Assembly (NCBI GenBank): GCA_000827205.1
Contig: KN832565.1
Coordinates: 747,656 to 811,655 of the forward strand
Source: Plicaturopsis crispa FD-325 SS-3
Lineage: Eukaryota; Basidiomycota; Agaricomycetes; Amylocorticiales; Amylocorticiaceae
DNA length: 64,000 bases
Direction of reading: 5' to 3'
Below are positions 49,912-62,097 of this stretch, piece by piece (the stretch's first letter is position 1; each line of letters starts with the position of its first letter). Made by a program: the position numbers and the translations under genes. Below the pieces are notes generated by a model. The model was not told the origin of the DNA and searched no databases. It saw nothing but the letters and a program-made list of their open reading frames with translations.

Positions 49912-52900
49912 CTACCAAAAGCCATCGTCTGCGTCTCCGCCGCCTTTCTTTTTCTTGCCGCCGGCACCTTGAGACAGTACCTGCCGTTCATACATCTCCG
50001 CTATCTGTTGCGGACGGCGGTCATTAACGAGAAAACGCGTGACTAGTGCAACAACTCACCTGCTCAGGACCCGTCGCGTCCTCCACGGATTTATCGTCGC
50101 GGATCCGGAGGAACCGAGGAAAACGCAATGATATCCCCCTGTCTTCCACCTGGTGTTCACGTTAGCATTCACCACCTTCATCCAGACAACGAAGCAACAC
50201 ACCAATCCCTGCGCAGCCGTATACACAGGACTCAGACTGAGATCCGCGGTGAGCACCTCCCAGACCATCTTTGGCTCGAACCACACGTCGGGCTTAGCGC
50301 CGCCGACCTTGACGTCCCCGCGTGCTTTCGCGATCTCGAGCGGCTTGAGTGCATCGTAGTGCGACTGCAGGACCTCCTCACTGAAACCCGTGCCGATCTT
50401 GCAGATTGTCTGGAACTCTTCAGAGTCCGAGTCGTAGCACGCCAAGAGGAAGGCACCGTAGACGTTCGTGCGCTTCCCCTTGCCATAGTACCCGCCCACG
50501 ACAGCTAGGTCCAAGGAGTCGCCGACACCAGCCAGGTAGTCCTTCTTGAGCTGAAAGCATGCATAATCGTTAGCGCGGATCCCCGTGGCGAAGATGAAAG
50601 AGATGTACTTTTAGCCAGTTCACACTGCGCCGGCTGGGCTCGTAGAAGCTCGCCTCGCTTTCGAGCATCTTGACCATGAGCCCCTCACAGCCGTCCTTCA
50701 CGCTCTCTTCCAGGAAGGTCTGGATCTCATCGGTCGTCTCGCTGTCGGAGGATTTCGCGAACTCAAATTCGCCCGGTACGATAGTGAAGTGCGCACGTAG
50801 CAAGTCCCGGCGCTCGCTCAACGACTTGTGCAGCAACGGCTACGGAAGGGGATTAATCTCCACATAGGGGCGCGAATCAAATGAGAGGCGCTCACCTCGC
50901 CATTCAGGTAAAGCAGATCGAACGCGAAGAGACACACGCGGACCTGGATGTCCTCCACTTTGACGTCCTTGCGTTTACGCTTGCTGAGTTCCTGGAAGGG
51001 CATGAGCTTGCCCGTCGTTCTGTCAATGGCTACTGCTTCTGCATCCAGGACGAAGGATTTCGTCTCCTCTTTGATACACTGGATACACGAAAGTCATCAA
51101 CACTGTGTGCAAGGCCTGCACAAGGAAGACTCACGCGGGGCAGCTGTTCGACGAGATCAGGATACTTCTTGCTCATGTCCTCAGAATTTCGACTGAACAC
51201 GCCGACGGACCCGTTTTCCAATTTGTGCACCTGCAACGAAATCAGCCAGTGCCCATACGAAATCATTCAACCGTAGCACACACCTGGGCACGCTCGCCGT
51301 CATACTTGTACTCGCACGTAAACCGCTTGTTCTCGAAGCGATCGAGCACCTCGCCGATGGCTTTGGTGGGTTTCGCAAGCATGGGCTTCAGCGGTACGCC
51401 AGGCGTCAGCTTGCACTTCTCGCGCAGCCCGTCGATACCGACTTCTAGCAATGCAGGTATGACTTTCTCATAGGTCGGTAGCTCGCTGATGCCTGTTAAG
51501 CTACTGCGCGGGAGGGGTATCATCGGTGGACATACCTATAGACCGATTTGATGATTTCTGAGCCCTCCTCCAGCCGTGCGGCTAGCTTTTCCTTACTCCA
51601 TTTCTTTCCGTCTGTTAGAATCGGTCAAAAACATAACCTAACCCGTCTTCAGCGACGCTCACTTCGTTCTTTTTCGGCCAGGACAGCTGCATGCGCTAAC
51701 GCGACCAAGACAGAGCGCTCGGCATTGCCGATACGCAGTTTACCTTCCAAACTGCGCACGATGTACTTCGCCTCGAATTCCTGGCATGCGGCGAGGAGCT
51801 TCGTGATGATCGAGACTTTCTTGTTCTGCGACTATAAGACCATCCGAGCCGTCTTAGTTCGTTCACTGCGGGACGCGGCATCTTGTCCGACTCACAGAAT
51901 GACCTGAACTGAGGGCAATGTCCCGGAGGTTAGAGAATACGAAAGGCAGCGTGAGGGGCTTGGGCTTGAAGAGTGTTCGCTGAGCTTTCTTGGAATTCTG
52001 GGGCACCGTCACTACATGTAAGAAGGATGATAAATGCGTGGGACATACCATCGCGACTAAGCCTAGGTCACCCTCCTTCTTCAACTCAGCTTTCACGACA
52101 GCAGGGCTTCTCCCTGTTGATTCACCAATGGCTTTGACAAGCAAGCTCTCGCCGATGCCCAGCTCCACGCCCACATAGTCGGGGCTCAGCTAAGTGGAGG
52201 GATTAGCGGCGGTAGGACTGAGAGGGAAAATACAATAGTTACCCGGTTGATACATAGGTAAATCGCCTGAAGCAATGAATTTGTGTCGTCTTTGCCGCTG
52301 CGCTGTATAACAAGAAGGAGGAATGAAGTGAGGAGCGCTGTCTTCTCTAATCGTTTGGTGGTAGCCTCTATCAACGAGAACACTTTCGCAAGCGCTGCAT
52401 AGGGTACACTGTGCACGGTTAGCCTTTTCGCGGCGCTCCGAACAAGAGGTGGACTTACGGGCTGCCAACTTTCCAGCCGCCTTGTATATCAACCTCTGCT
52501 ACTCGGGAGAGTGCGGCTTCGGCACTAAGGAACGGTTTACCAGCCAGAACAGTCGAAAATTAGGCGGCTCACCTCTTAGAGGCTGTAGTTCCGTTTCCTT
52601 CAAGCTCATCTAGCTCGTCCTCATCCTCATCCTCTTCGACCTCATCTTCCCCCTCATCAGCGCTGGTAGCAGCCGCAGTATCCCTCTCCCCGGGCGATGA
52701 CGGAACTGGTGGCGACGACGGGACGGGGGTGACCTGTCGGGCCTTGCCCTTGGGGGAACTGACTTTCGCGGCCTTTCGAGGGGACGCTTTGGGCGAAGGC
52801 GCCTTTGCGTCTGCACTGGACGACGCGTCTTTGAGACAATTTAGCGACCTCCGTGAACGGAGTCAGCAAGAAACTCACTTGTAGGCGCGTGATCCACGTC

Positions 52901-53289
52901 CATTTCGTCATCCGAGTCCACAACCCTCCGCTTTTTCGTTTTCCGTTCGCCTACAGGCTCTGTACATCGCCGTCAGAAGCGCCATAGATGTAATGCTAAT
53001 TAACTACCATCTGCCGCGGGGGGAGTTGACTCCTTGCGCTTCGAGGTACTTGGCGCGCTCGCGAGTTTGGCCACTGCGAGGGCAATCAGCGGAAATGCGA
53101 CGCGTTTTTCGAAGATATTCACGCACACCGCTCCTCCTCACGCTCTATCGACGCCTTGGTGAGGCGCTCCACGCCCGGCCAGTCTGCGAGCTCGTCCTTC
53201 TTCGCATTCGCTTTCGGTGTCTTTGCGTTCTTCTTGCCCCACATATCAGCGAGACTGGACTGCTGGGCCTTCGCTCCTTTTGGAGGCAT
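49912..53289 (-). CDS. LIG1: ATP-dependent DNA ligase I
   Basis: The start is at 53289 ([20 protein letters not shown]); the QxxLxxMW stretch resembles a PCNA-interacting motif. A disordered Lys/Pro/Ser/Asp-rich region follows, then the DNA-binding domain ([19 protein letters not shown]). The nucleotidyltransferase core has [11 protein letters not shown] with the adenylated lysine codon at 51305-51307. Downstream motifs are [23 protein letters not shown] and EGLMVKM, then [20 protein letters not shown] and GKMVWEV-like residues in the OB domain. It ends DDGFW. Coding length is about 800-850 residues in some 15 exons, not all fixed here. The enzyme seals Okazaki fragments and repair nicks in the nucleus and often in mitochondria. 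Confidence 0.93.
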
Positions 53290-54005
53290 GACTGAGAGTT
53301 CGACCAGGAAGTAATATGCAGGTGTTTTGTAGTTGATTAGCGTTCGCTGGCGAGATTTAAAGTGGTGGAAGCCAAAAGAGACGCGTCGTTGCATGAACGC
53401 GCGCGCCAACTTCTGATGTTTGACGTTTACTTACTCTCTGTAAAGGGGTCATGAAAAGACTTCAAAAGACAATCAAAAGATTACTGATAATTGAAACTCC
53501 GATGTAGACAATTCAGAAATTCGTTACAAAAGATCACAAAGTTTTGAATCTCCGATCAAAATACTTCTATAGCGTCTCCGAGTCCTTGCGCGTCGCGCGT
53601 CGTCCGCCGTTCACGTCGTCGTCGACGTCCCTCTGCACTGTGCAGTGGTCTCAAGCCCACTCAGCGCTTTACTCTACGGAGCTGTCTTCCGTGTGTCTCC
53701 TGAACAATCCTAAATCCTGAATATCTCATCTCTAGTGTGGACGCAGTCCTGGCATGTTCCTGGCGCGCTTATATGTAGTGCCAAGATAGCGGCGGCCAGA
53801 CTATCTTGACTCCTGAGCGCTGAGCAGTGCGAAATTTTGGTCCCGGAGCACGCAACCCTTGTTAATTGACAGCGATTCCATGCTCCTTCGCCATCTCGAG
53901 AGGCAGGCAGATCATAGATGGAGGGATACAAATTGAATTTCGATTTCCTCTCGCGAAGATACCAACTCCCGTTTTTGCCGCTGAGTAGGTATTATTTAAA
54001 CAGCT
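53290..54005. promoter_or_regulatory. Divergent promoter region, LIG1 and amino-acid transporter
   Basis: About 716 bp between divergent starts, with an AT-rich middle (53430-53570). Repeated TCAAAAGA/AAAAGAT words occur in that part. No gene was recognised. Confidence 0.45.
53381..53386. promoter_or_regulatory. Candidate MCB (MluI cell-cycle box)
   Basis: ACGCGT lies 92 bp upstream of the ligase ATG. In yeasts this is the site for MBF, which drives S-phase genes including DNA ligase. One hexamer occurs by chance fairly often, so this is suggestive only. Confidence 0.35.
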
Positions 54006-56530
54006 ATGGCTAGCACCAAGAGTCACGACCGCAAGGCTTCGCCCGTCGACGACGCTGGTTTTCACCGTGATAGCGATGTCGAGAGCAAGACCGAGGAGTC
54101 GTACGACCCGTTCCTGGTACTCGTCGAGCAGGAGAAGGGCAGGGATATCAAGCTGCGGACAATGACTTGGCAGAAGGCTGCAATGTGCGCCCATACCCCC
54201 TCTCTTCGCCGCGTAAAATGACACTAAAACGTTTCCCCAGTTTGCTCCTCGGTGAGATAATGTGAAATACGCGTTTTACCACTACTAACGAGTTTACCAG
54301 GCGACCAAGTCTGCCTAGGTGTGTGGAATAGTTTTGGTTCACAACGCACATACTGAATTTCGTGAAGCTGTCATGGGCCAAGCATGGAGCTACTCCTTAC
54401 TTGGATGGGTCCCTGGGCTGCTCACAACTTTTATCACTGGCGCCCTTACCTGTATGCCGCTCTTGAGTCTACCCATGAGCTCCTGCATCCGCTAACGGAT
54501 GGAAACATTTCAGGGATTGGCTCTTATACTATATGGGCATGTGCGTAATTCGGTCGCCGAAAATCCGCGGGATTTCAGTGTTGACCGGTCTGTTTCCCCC
54601 GCTATAGACATGATGAAGCACCCGGAAGTTCGCGACTTTTGCGACATGTGCGTATAGAAATGAATACGCGTGATATAGTATGCTGACGGGCGTATCTTCG
54701 CAGAGGATATCTGGTCTTCGGCCGATCTAAGATGTACGAAAACCCAATGCTACCACATCCCGCTAAATATTGACGCTCTTTACTCTATCAAGCGCGTATG
54801 AAGTGACCGGTGAGTGTGCACGTGTAACTCGCAATCTAGAGCCCTTTGACCAATAGTTTCCAGCATTCGCGCTACTATGCAACAAGTACGCGATTTACTA
54901 CCAGGTGCTGCTGATGATATGCTGACGAGCTCCCTACAGCATCATGCTTATTGGTTTCCATGTCTTTACTGGAGCCAAAATTTTAGTGAGCGAGGACGTG
55001 TCCAAACATTGCTGCACACGCTGATTTGTTGCAGAATACTTTGAGTGACCACGGTGCCTGCACGGTTTGGTTTTCATTCGTGACTGCAATCATAGGTACG
55101 TTCGACGGCCCAACTATGACATGCCTCTCTGACCACGTGCCAGGCATACTTGCAAACATTCCGCGCGAGCTCAAACACGTTTCTTGTAAGTATAGTGTAC
55201 CATCATTGTTCCGCGGCGAGGACTGACAGGTGCATAGATATGTCCATTGGATCTGCGATATGCATGTTCATCGGCATTCTGTTGCAACTCATATTTGTCG
55301 CCATCGAATCCAACCCGGCGACGGGGACCAGTAGCGTGTACCCTGCCGATGGCCTTGTGACTACACATGCGTTCTCTCCTCCGGGGACTGGCTTCATAAA
55401 TAGTCTGAATGCTGTCCTCAACATAACATGTAAGCCTTCAAAGTCTCGAAACAACATGCAGGGGCTAACGGTTATCGCAGTCGTCTGGGCGGCACAGGTA
55501 CGCTCAGAGAGCCGCGTTTATGGCACATTCTAACAGTCTTCATTAGATTCTTTTCCCTTCGTTCATTGCTGAGATGGAGCACCCAAAGGTACGCCTCACC
55601 GATTCAGCCTCACCCGTCCGTTATGCTCATCATACACAATCTTTAGGACTTCCCGAAGGCGTTAGCCGTCCTCAGCGTCACGGAGCTCGTCCTTTTCTCC
55701 GTCCCCGCCATTATCGGCTACCGCTACGCAGGCCAATACACACAAGCCCCGGCGTTTGGCAGCCTCCAGCCGCTGTACAAGAAACTCAGCTTCGCGTGGG
55801 TCATCGTGCCCACAGTCGTCATCGGCGTTATCTACGGCAACGTTACCGCCAAGCATATATACGGGCGGATAATGAAGGACTCCAGACATGCGCATAGTCA
55901 CACTGTTATCGGGTGGGGCGTGTGGATAGCAGTCGTTGTGGGCATCTGGGCCGTCGCGTTTGTGTTTGGCGAGGTCGGGAGATTTTCTGTGTGGCTCTTG
56001 CGGTCGCATTACTGATTTTGTTGGCTGAAAGGTTATCCCGTCTATGGGCGACTTCCTCTCCCTCTTGGGCTCGCTTTTCGATTCTTGGTGGGTCGGAAAT
56101 TAACGTGCTAGTGTCAGCCTACTGATATCTCGCGCTAGGTTTGGGTTCTTATTCGAGGCTATGGCATATTTCCACCTTCGTAGAGGCCGGTACTTCAAGG
56201 TGTGTGCATGCAATCGTGTCGGGTATCGTGTTTTACTAACAATCAATCTGCGTGCTAGGGTTTCGTCGCGTCGTTGCTGACGCTGATCCACATATTCATT
56301 GCTGTGGTTGGTCTCTTCCTCCTCGGCCCTGGAATGTACACGAGCGTATCTGCGATAAAGTCTGGTTAGTGTCGCCGTTATCTCAAATCCTGCCGCCACA
56401 TTCTCATGCTGCTGCCACTGTAGATTATGCCGGAAGCGTGAAACCTGCTTTTAGCTGTGCCGACAAGTAAGCAGATATGAGCTCATTCTTTCCGTTAACA
56501 TCGCTGACTTGCCCCGTAGTTCACTCTAAT
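54006..56530 (+). CDS. Amino-acid transporter, Aa_trans (AAAP) family
   Basis: The frame-preserving model begins 54006-54184, then exons of 11 nt (54241-54251), 18 nt (54301-54318), 84 nt (54368-54451) and others including 17 nt (54793-54809) and 22 nt (54864-54885), ending at a stop at 56528-56530. The protein starts with a hydrophilic head ending LRTMTWQKAA. Membrane segments follow: SYSLLGWVPGLLTTFITGAL, MLIGFHVFTGAKIL, FSFVTAII, LTVIAVVWAAQILFPSFIAE, ELVLFSVPAIIGY, AWVIVPTVVIGVIYG and ASLLTLIHIFIAVVGLFLLG. This pattern resembles fungal neutral/aromatic amino-acid permeases of the Mtr type. The substrate cannot be read from sequence. At least 14 exons are needed; later boundaries are approximate. 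Several exons read only through phase-matched splicing. Confidence 0.82.
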
Positions 56531-57372
56531 ACCGCATAGTTCCCCCCTCCGCGTTGCAGAGCATGTACCTGGTACCGGTCCCGGCCTTCGAGGACCGTCT
56601 ACCGAAATATCTTGGGATCGCCGAGTGCTCAGTGCTTATCAAGGCCATAGTGCAGACACCTACATAGTATAGATGCGTTGTACAACAAATATCCCCCTTC
56701 AGCAGTAAGGTGTCTATAGATAATATTATCGACGTTCACGCCGGGGATGGACAGCGTCTGCGAGAAAAGAGAGCAGGAGGGCAGTACATGTAGCCACGTG
56801 GGCCGAAAGTGACGCACTGGAATGTGCAGGAACTGCGGTCGGTCGGGGCGTTTTCGAGTCCTTGTCCTGGAAAATTGTGGACACGGACGACCACGACCGC
56901 CATAACTCTAGAATCCCTCTAATTCCCGTCTTTTCTCTCCTACAGTTCCGTTGCGCATTCGCTATGAGGGTATGAGCACCCGTTTGCATCCCAAAAGACA
57001 GTCTCCAGGTGAGCGCTTTCGCCCTGCGTTATGTTCCACCTCGTGTGCTCTTTCTTGCGTTCTTTCGTTTCATCTCGTCACCTATGACAGATAGGTGGAC
57101 GGCAGCCTGAGCAGTGCATGGTTGGACTAGCAATGCACGGATGGACCGTTCAGCCTACGGGCGAGCTTGCATGAAGTCTTATTAGTCCAGGAATCGCCCT
57201 CGCTTCCCCCGATATGTCTTTGGAATTGCAATTTCTTACATCCTTTTGTTTTACCAGTTTTCGTCTAGTTCCTCTTCATCCTGCTGAAAGACCTGTTTCT
57301 GACTGTATCCTGTTTATCCTCCTCGCAATTGCGCGCCTCTGACGACTTTTCTGACGACCCGACTCCATCTGA
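56531..57372. promoter_or_regulatory. Intergenic region upstream of the mucin-like gene
   Basis: About 840 bp between tandem plus-strand genes. The last 150 bp are pyrimidine-rich, as in many fungal promoters. No gene, RNA or repeat was recognised. Confidence 0.4.
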
Positions 57373-59437
57373 ATGTCTTCCACGCCCACTGATACCGCGA
57401 CCACCTCTACATCCGCCGAAACTTCGTCATCTACACCGACGTCGACTTCTCAAACGTCGGAATCCACAAATACCGCTACGTCTTCACCGACAACATCTGC
57501 GGCTCCGACGTCCTCTGCTACCCCGACATCCTCTGCCACCCCGACGTCGGCTTCACCTACCACTTCTTCCCCCACGACTATGTCCTCAGCGCCTTCGAGT
57601 TCCGAGCCGACCTCCACTGCCCCTGCCTCGTGAGTAAACCCGCAATCTATTTGCGTGTTTCTAACCTTATCGTATGCAACAGAACCTCCGCATCCCCATC
57701 CGCCACCACGTCTAGCGAAGCGAGCACACAGCCGTCTGCTGCCCCATCCTCTGCTGCCCCGTCGTCTGCCGCCCCGTCGACTAGCATGGCATCGTCTGGC
57801 GCGAGTCCGACGTCCGCGAGTCCAACGACTACCTCTCAGTCGTCCATTACTACGACCTCGCCCACGACTACGTCGCCCACTACAACCTCGCCCACTACAA
57901 CCTCGCCGACGACTACATCTCCGACAACTACGTCCCCGACCACTACATCTCCCACCACTACATCTCCGACAACCACATCCCCGACTACTACGTCCCCGAC
58001 CACCACAAGTCCTACCACCACGCCTACGACGACCCAGCAGACCACTACTCAGGTCACTACCACTACCCAGGACCCGTCTACTTCGACACCGACTGCAACT
58101 ACGAGCAGCACCGATGCGCCTTCCCGCAGCACCTCGGTTGTAGTGGTCACTGGATCAAGTACGAACACTGCAAGCACGGGCGGAGGGAGTACGAATGTGG
58201 TAGTCGCAACGTGAGATTCCATTTTGCTTCACGATACCCAAGTAAATCCGTCTAAATGAAATTTATTTTATCAGGTCCACGCTTCAGAGCACTGTGTTCG
58301 TTACGACCACAAATAGCAACGGGCAAACGTTAACGACTGCCCCGTCTGTGATAACGCAAACGTCTACCTCGACTGGGTCAAACGGTGCACTGTCCACGGT
58401 CACGCAAGTGGTCGCAAATCCTACTTTGAGTCCAAATAACCAGAACTCAAAAAGTGCAGCGTGAGTCGTTAACCTGAAATTACCGTGAACAGCAATTTTT
58501 AGTGCGTTCAATGCCTGCTGTAGTTTCTTCCGCAATAAGGGTGCCGTCGCAGGGGTTTTTGTATTGGTCGGTCTTGCCATCGCATCCATTGCGTTATTCG
58601 TCATCTTCGCCATCCGGCGGCGGCGGCGAAATCAACGCATCGAGCACGACAGCGCAGTCTCCGCAACGCTTGCCGCCGCCGGCTTCAACCGCGCGCCTCT
58701 CGACGACGACGAAGAGCGGGGCCCAAGCACCGGCCCACATACGTCGAAATACGGCTCCAGCACCGGCGAGATGGGCCAGCGCTCGAGCTCGGGGCTCGCC
58801 ATCGGCACCGGCTCCGGGGTCATACTCCCGGAGGTCCAGCGCACGCCGGACAGCTACTGGGACATCAACGACCCGCACCAAGGCCAAGGTGGGCCGCCTG
58901 ACGGCGACGGCGGATTCAACCCGTACGCGGACTATATCGCGGCGGGCCCGGGACGCAACGGATATGTGCCTACGCGCACGCAGAGCCCGCCGCCCGACGG
59001 GCATAGGTACAACGACAGCGCGGACGAGCGGTCGGGGCATGCGGCGACGCCGAGTGCGGGGAGCATCGAGCCGCTGCTCGCGGGCTACAATGCGCGTGCT
59101 GCAGCGTCGCCACCGCCGCCGCCGCCGCGGAACCCTGCACGGGTATCTAGTGACGGGAAAAGGCCGGGGATCGTGGTGCACCCGTCCTCGGGGACGTCGT
59201 CGGAGAGTACGGGGGATGATAGGCTGGATCCGGGGCTGAGGCAACAGCGGCAGGGGGACGAAGGCAGCATCCACAGCAATCTGCGAGATGATGCGGACTA
59301 TTCTCGACCTGTTCTTGGGGTGCGTTCTTTCTTCCCGCTTGTTTATTTTGTTTTTTTGCAACTAACAATGTCGTATGATTCCCTAGGTGCGAAATCTACC
59401 GGATGGACACAGTGCTGTCTCTGTCAACACTACCTAG
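57373..59437 (+). CDS. Mucin-like single-pass membrane protein (Wsc/Mid2-like sensor architecture)
   Basis: The first ~300 residues are almost only Ser, Thr, Pro and Ala, including eleven tandem TTTSP units. One membrane segment follows (GAVAGVFVLVGLAIASIALF) with a basic stop-transfer RRRRRN directly after it. The cytosolic tail of about 240 residues is acidic and disordered. This layout, an O-mannosylated rod, one helix and a cytosolic tail, is that of fungal cell-wall stress sensors such as Wsc and Mid2, but no WSC cysteine domain is present. Unusually, no N-terminal signal peptide is visible at the chosen ATG; a short upstream exon could supply one. Introns interrupt at about 57631, 58212, 58461 and 59320; the last exon ends VSVNTT. 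Confidence 0.65.
57849..58013 (+). repeat. Coding minisatellite, 11 x 15 bp
   Basis: Eleven head-to-tail 15-bp units encode Thr-Thr-Thr-Ser-Pro. The units differ mostly at third codon positions, and the peptide is unchanged in all of them. Confidence 0.9.
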
Positions 59438-60247
59438 CGTTGGCGTTCTCTTGTTTCTTTTTCTTTCATGGTCGTTCTTCTCGGTCCGCTATAGCTATCT
59501 ACTGGCTCTCTCCGCTGTCCTTCCTGCATTCATTGATTGCTTTGATCCTAAAAACATCTTGGACATCGTGCACACCCCTGGGACACTCACTCGTTTCTTC
59601 ACCGCCACGCACTCATAGAACTTCAACCAACCATTCACGAACACACGGACTTACTCCTCTTGCCATTCGCGTAGCCCACCCGCGGACGCCACCTTGCTTC
59701 TACTTACCTACCTACCCTGTTGAGTGTATACCAGTAACCAGACGACCACCCGTATTGCATGCATCCCTTGCTATAGAGCCCAGTAGGATATACTTTTACT
59801 CGTCGTATCGAGCGCACGTATTGCTCGACGTTCTGCAATATTTATGCCCGAAGACGGCCAATGCGAGTGCATTCATAACTTATCAGCTGCCACCACAAAA
59901 GGACACAGTCCGAGAAACCCGTCGATTATCTAGCATATGAGAAAGAAGGTGGGAGGCCAGCATAGCCAGTGCGTAGGATAGGCGGTGAAAATAAAAAATC
60001 GCGGCGACTGTAACGCGTACGGTGGGGGTTATACATAGGTGGGTGTATGTCGGACGGGTGATATCGATATAGTAAATCAGATGCGCGGCGCGAAGGGGAA
60101 GTAAATGGAGGGGTATGCCAAGAGAGAAATCGCAAGAGTCCCAATCACTGCATGAACAGACGCGTCGTTAGTTTCCGTCGGGGCGTCGTGCTGAAGTAAG
60201 TGCTCACATAGTATTCAATCTCAAGCTATGGGTAGACAAGCGGGTGG
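59438..60247. other. Intergenic region between convergent genes
   Basis: About 810 bp of 3' space between the mucin-like gene and the ERF4 gene. No gene or RNA was recognised. The open frame across the first part is a read-through of the mucin-like frame past its intron. Confidence 0.5.
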
Positions 60248-61485
60248 TTAGCTAGACGTTGTTTGTGGAGTGTAGTAGAGGGTGCGCACAAATAAAAACG
60301 CGACCCTGCGCGGCCAGAGAAGGTGTAGGCCAGCCGGGTTGTACAGCTCCTTGTTCCAATGCTCGAATATTCGCTCCAGCTTACGCATTTCCTGTATCCT
60401 AGTCAGCGAGTGCCCCGAAGTAAAGGAGCACACAGGCCGCCGAGTTAACTCACCTTGTCGTAATGCGACGGTAATATGAGTGTTGAGAGCTGCAAAGAGA
60501 AAACGGCGAGCACGTTGTATAACGCTGCATGCCGTATACTGTACGCCGATATCAGCACCTCGTTGATGCTGTTTATCGTCTCCAGAAACTGCGTCGGCGT
60601 TATCTGAGCGCATTCGCCCCATCAGTCCAATGTTCTCCGGTATTGGCAACAGAAAACACGCACCCGGCCCTCAAGCTCCAGCGGATACGTTGCGGTGAAC
60701 TGCGGGAGCTCTCCGCCGGTGTAATCTCGCTCGACGCGCACGATCTCCCGCGGGAGGTGCCGCCCTATCTGGCCCATAGGGTCCGTGCCATACGCGCTGT
60801 TGACGGGCGGCGGACCAACATAGTACGACGAGAAAGGGACTGCCGGTCGTCTATATAGTCAATGCACAATCAAGGTACTCGATATCAGCGTGTAGACCCA
60901 GAGGGAGGCATGGACGTACGGTTTCACGGCCGAGGGGGAAGGATCGTACGTCCGCCGCGTGCCCACCGTCGAATAGTAGTCCGTATTCGGCGGGTCGACG
61001 AGGTCCCATGGCTGCGGACTCGGCGTCCCCATCGTGATGCGGTAGTCGCTCTGCCGCTTCACCGGGATGCCCTTCTCGAGGTTGTCCGCCGCCAAAAACC
61101 GCTCGTCCACACCCCCCTCTTCATCCATCATCGTGATGTCCCGCGAAGCCTCCTCGAGGGGATGCCAGTCGTTGTCAGCCGCCAGCGTGACGTCCACCAC
61201 GCCCTCGTCGTGCGGTTCTGGCTCTGGCGTGCCCGCGCGCCGTTGCCGCACGCTGTCGTTCGTGCCCACGCGTGTGAGCGGCGGGCTCGGGAGGCCTGAT
61301 TCGCGCTTTTCGAGGTGCGCCCCCGAGCCGGACGCTTCGTCGGCGTACGCATACTTGGAGTCGCGCTGCTGGGAGTGTCGTGCAGAGTTGGGCGTAGGGG
61401 TGTGTTGGTGGGGAGAGGGTGTGTGTACGCTGGGACTAGCAGCGATAGTCTCGTCGTGTGCGACGGCGGGGGCTTCGACGTCCAT
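60248..61485 (-). CDS. ERF4/Golgin-A7 family protein, palmitoyltransferase subunit
   Basis: Exons 61485-60920, 60850-60664, 60603-60454 and 60391-60248 join in phase to 348 residues. The first ~190 residues are disordered and acidic. The conserved ERF4 block follows: REIVRVERDYTGGELPQF, YPLELEGRITPTQFLETINS, INEVLISAYSIRHAALYNVL, then HYDKEMRKLERIFEHWNKEL and the late YNPAGLHLLWPRRVAFLF. In yeast Erf4 pairs with the DHHC enzyme Erf2 on the ER to palmitoylate Ras. A RasGAP occurs in the same window, but they are 18 kb apart and no link is implied. Confidence 0.85.
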
Positions 61486-62097
61486 GGCAGTGGTAGGGTA
61501 GAGGTGTGGCTGTTACGGTCTACTTTGCATCGAGCGGTTTGTGATCGTTGACCGTGTGCTTGTAGTGCAATCACGTCCACGCTTTTTCCGATGTTTCAGT
61601 CGATAGATAGCCCGAGTGAATAAGACCGAGAAACGCAGGACGCAGGAACTAGAGATTCGACCGACGAGGAGGGGAAGAAAGGAGAGTGAGCAGGGATGCG
61701 CCTGCGTATGGAGTGAAGACAGGTGAAAGCACTCGGCAAAGATTTGCCTTGTGTTCAGACCAGTGCACACATGCACATCTCCTCGAAATCCTCAAGTTGT
61801 CCTCAAGCTCAATAACCAGATAAACAGTCAACAAGATTCATTTTATCGTGTTCTACAAGGACCATAGTAAATGCAGCGGTCGTTTAACTTTAAAGTGTGT
61901 ACCTATGAGCAATGCATGCAAGAAAAACAATATAAAATCAAAAGCTGAGGATACACAAGGGGTGGGTATACCAGAGACGTGCGCGAGAGTCAGGAAGAAA
62001 AGGAAGATAGGAAGGAGGAAAGAAATAATAGGTTATCATAACGGTCATAACAGCAAGAACATATATAGTCCATAGCAGACATACATGTGCGCGCAGG
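61486..62097. other. Intergenic region upstream of ERF4 and downstream of the last gene
   Basis: About 612 bp between tandem minus-strand genes. It must carry the ERF4 promoter and the 3' end of the following gene. No specific site was recognised. Confidence 0.45.

Noticed and set aside
58594-59361. 255-codon minus-strand ORF opposite the mucin-like gene
   Set aside because: Arginine-rich antisense shadow of a GC-rich exon; the plus strand carries a membrane helix and stop-transfer with normal codon pattern.
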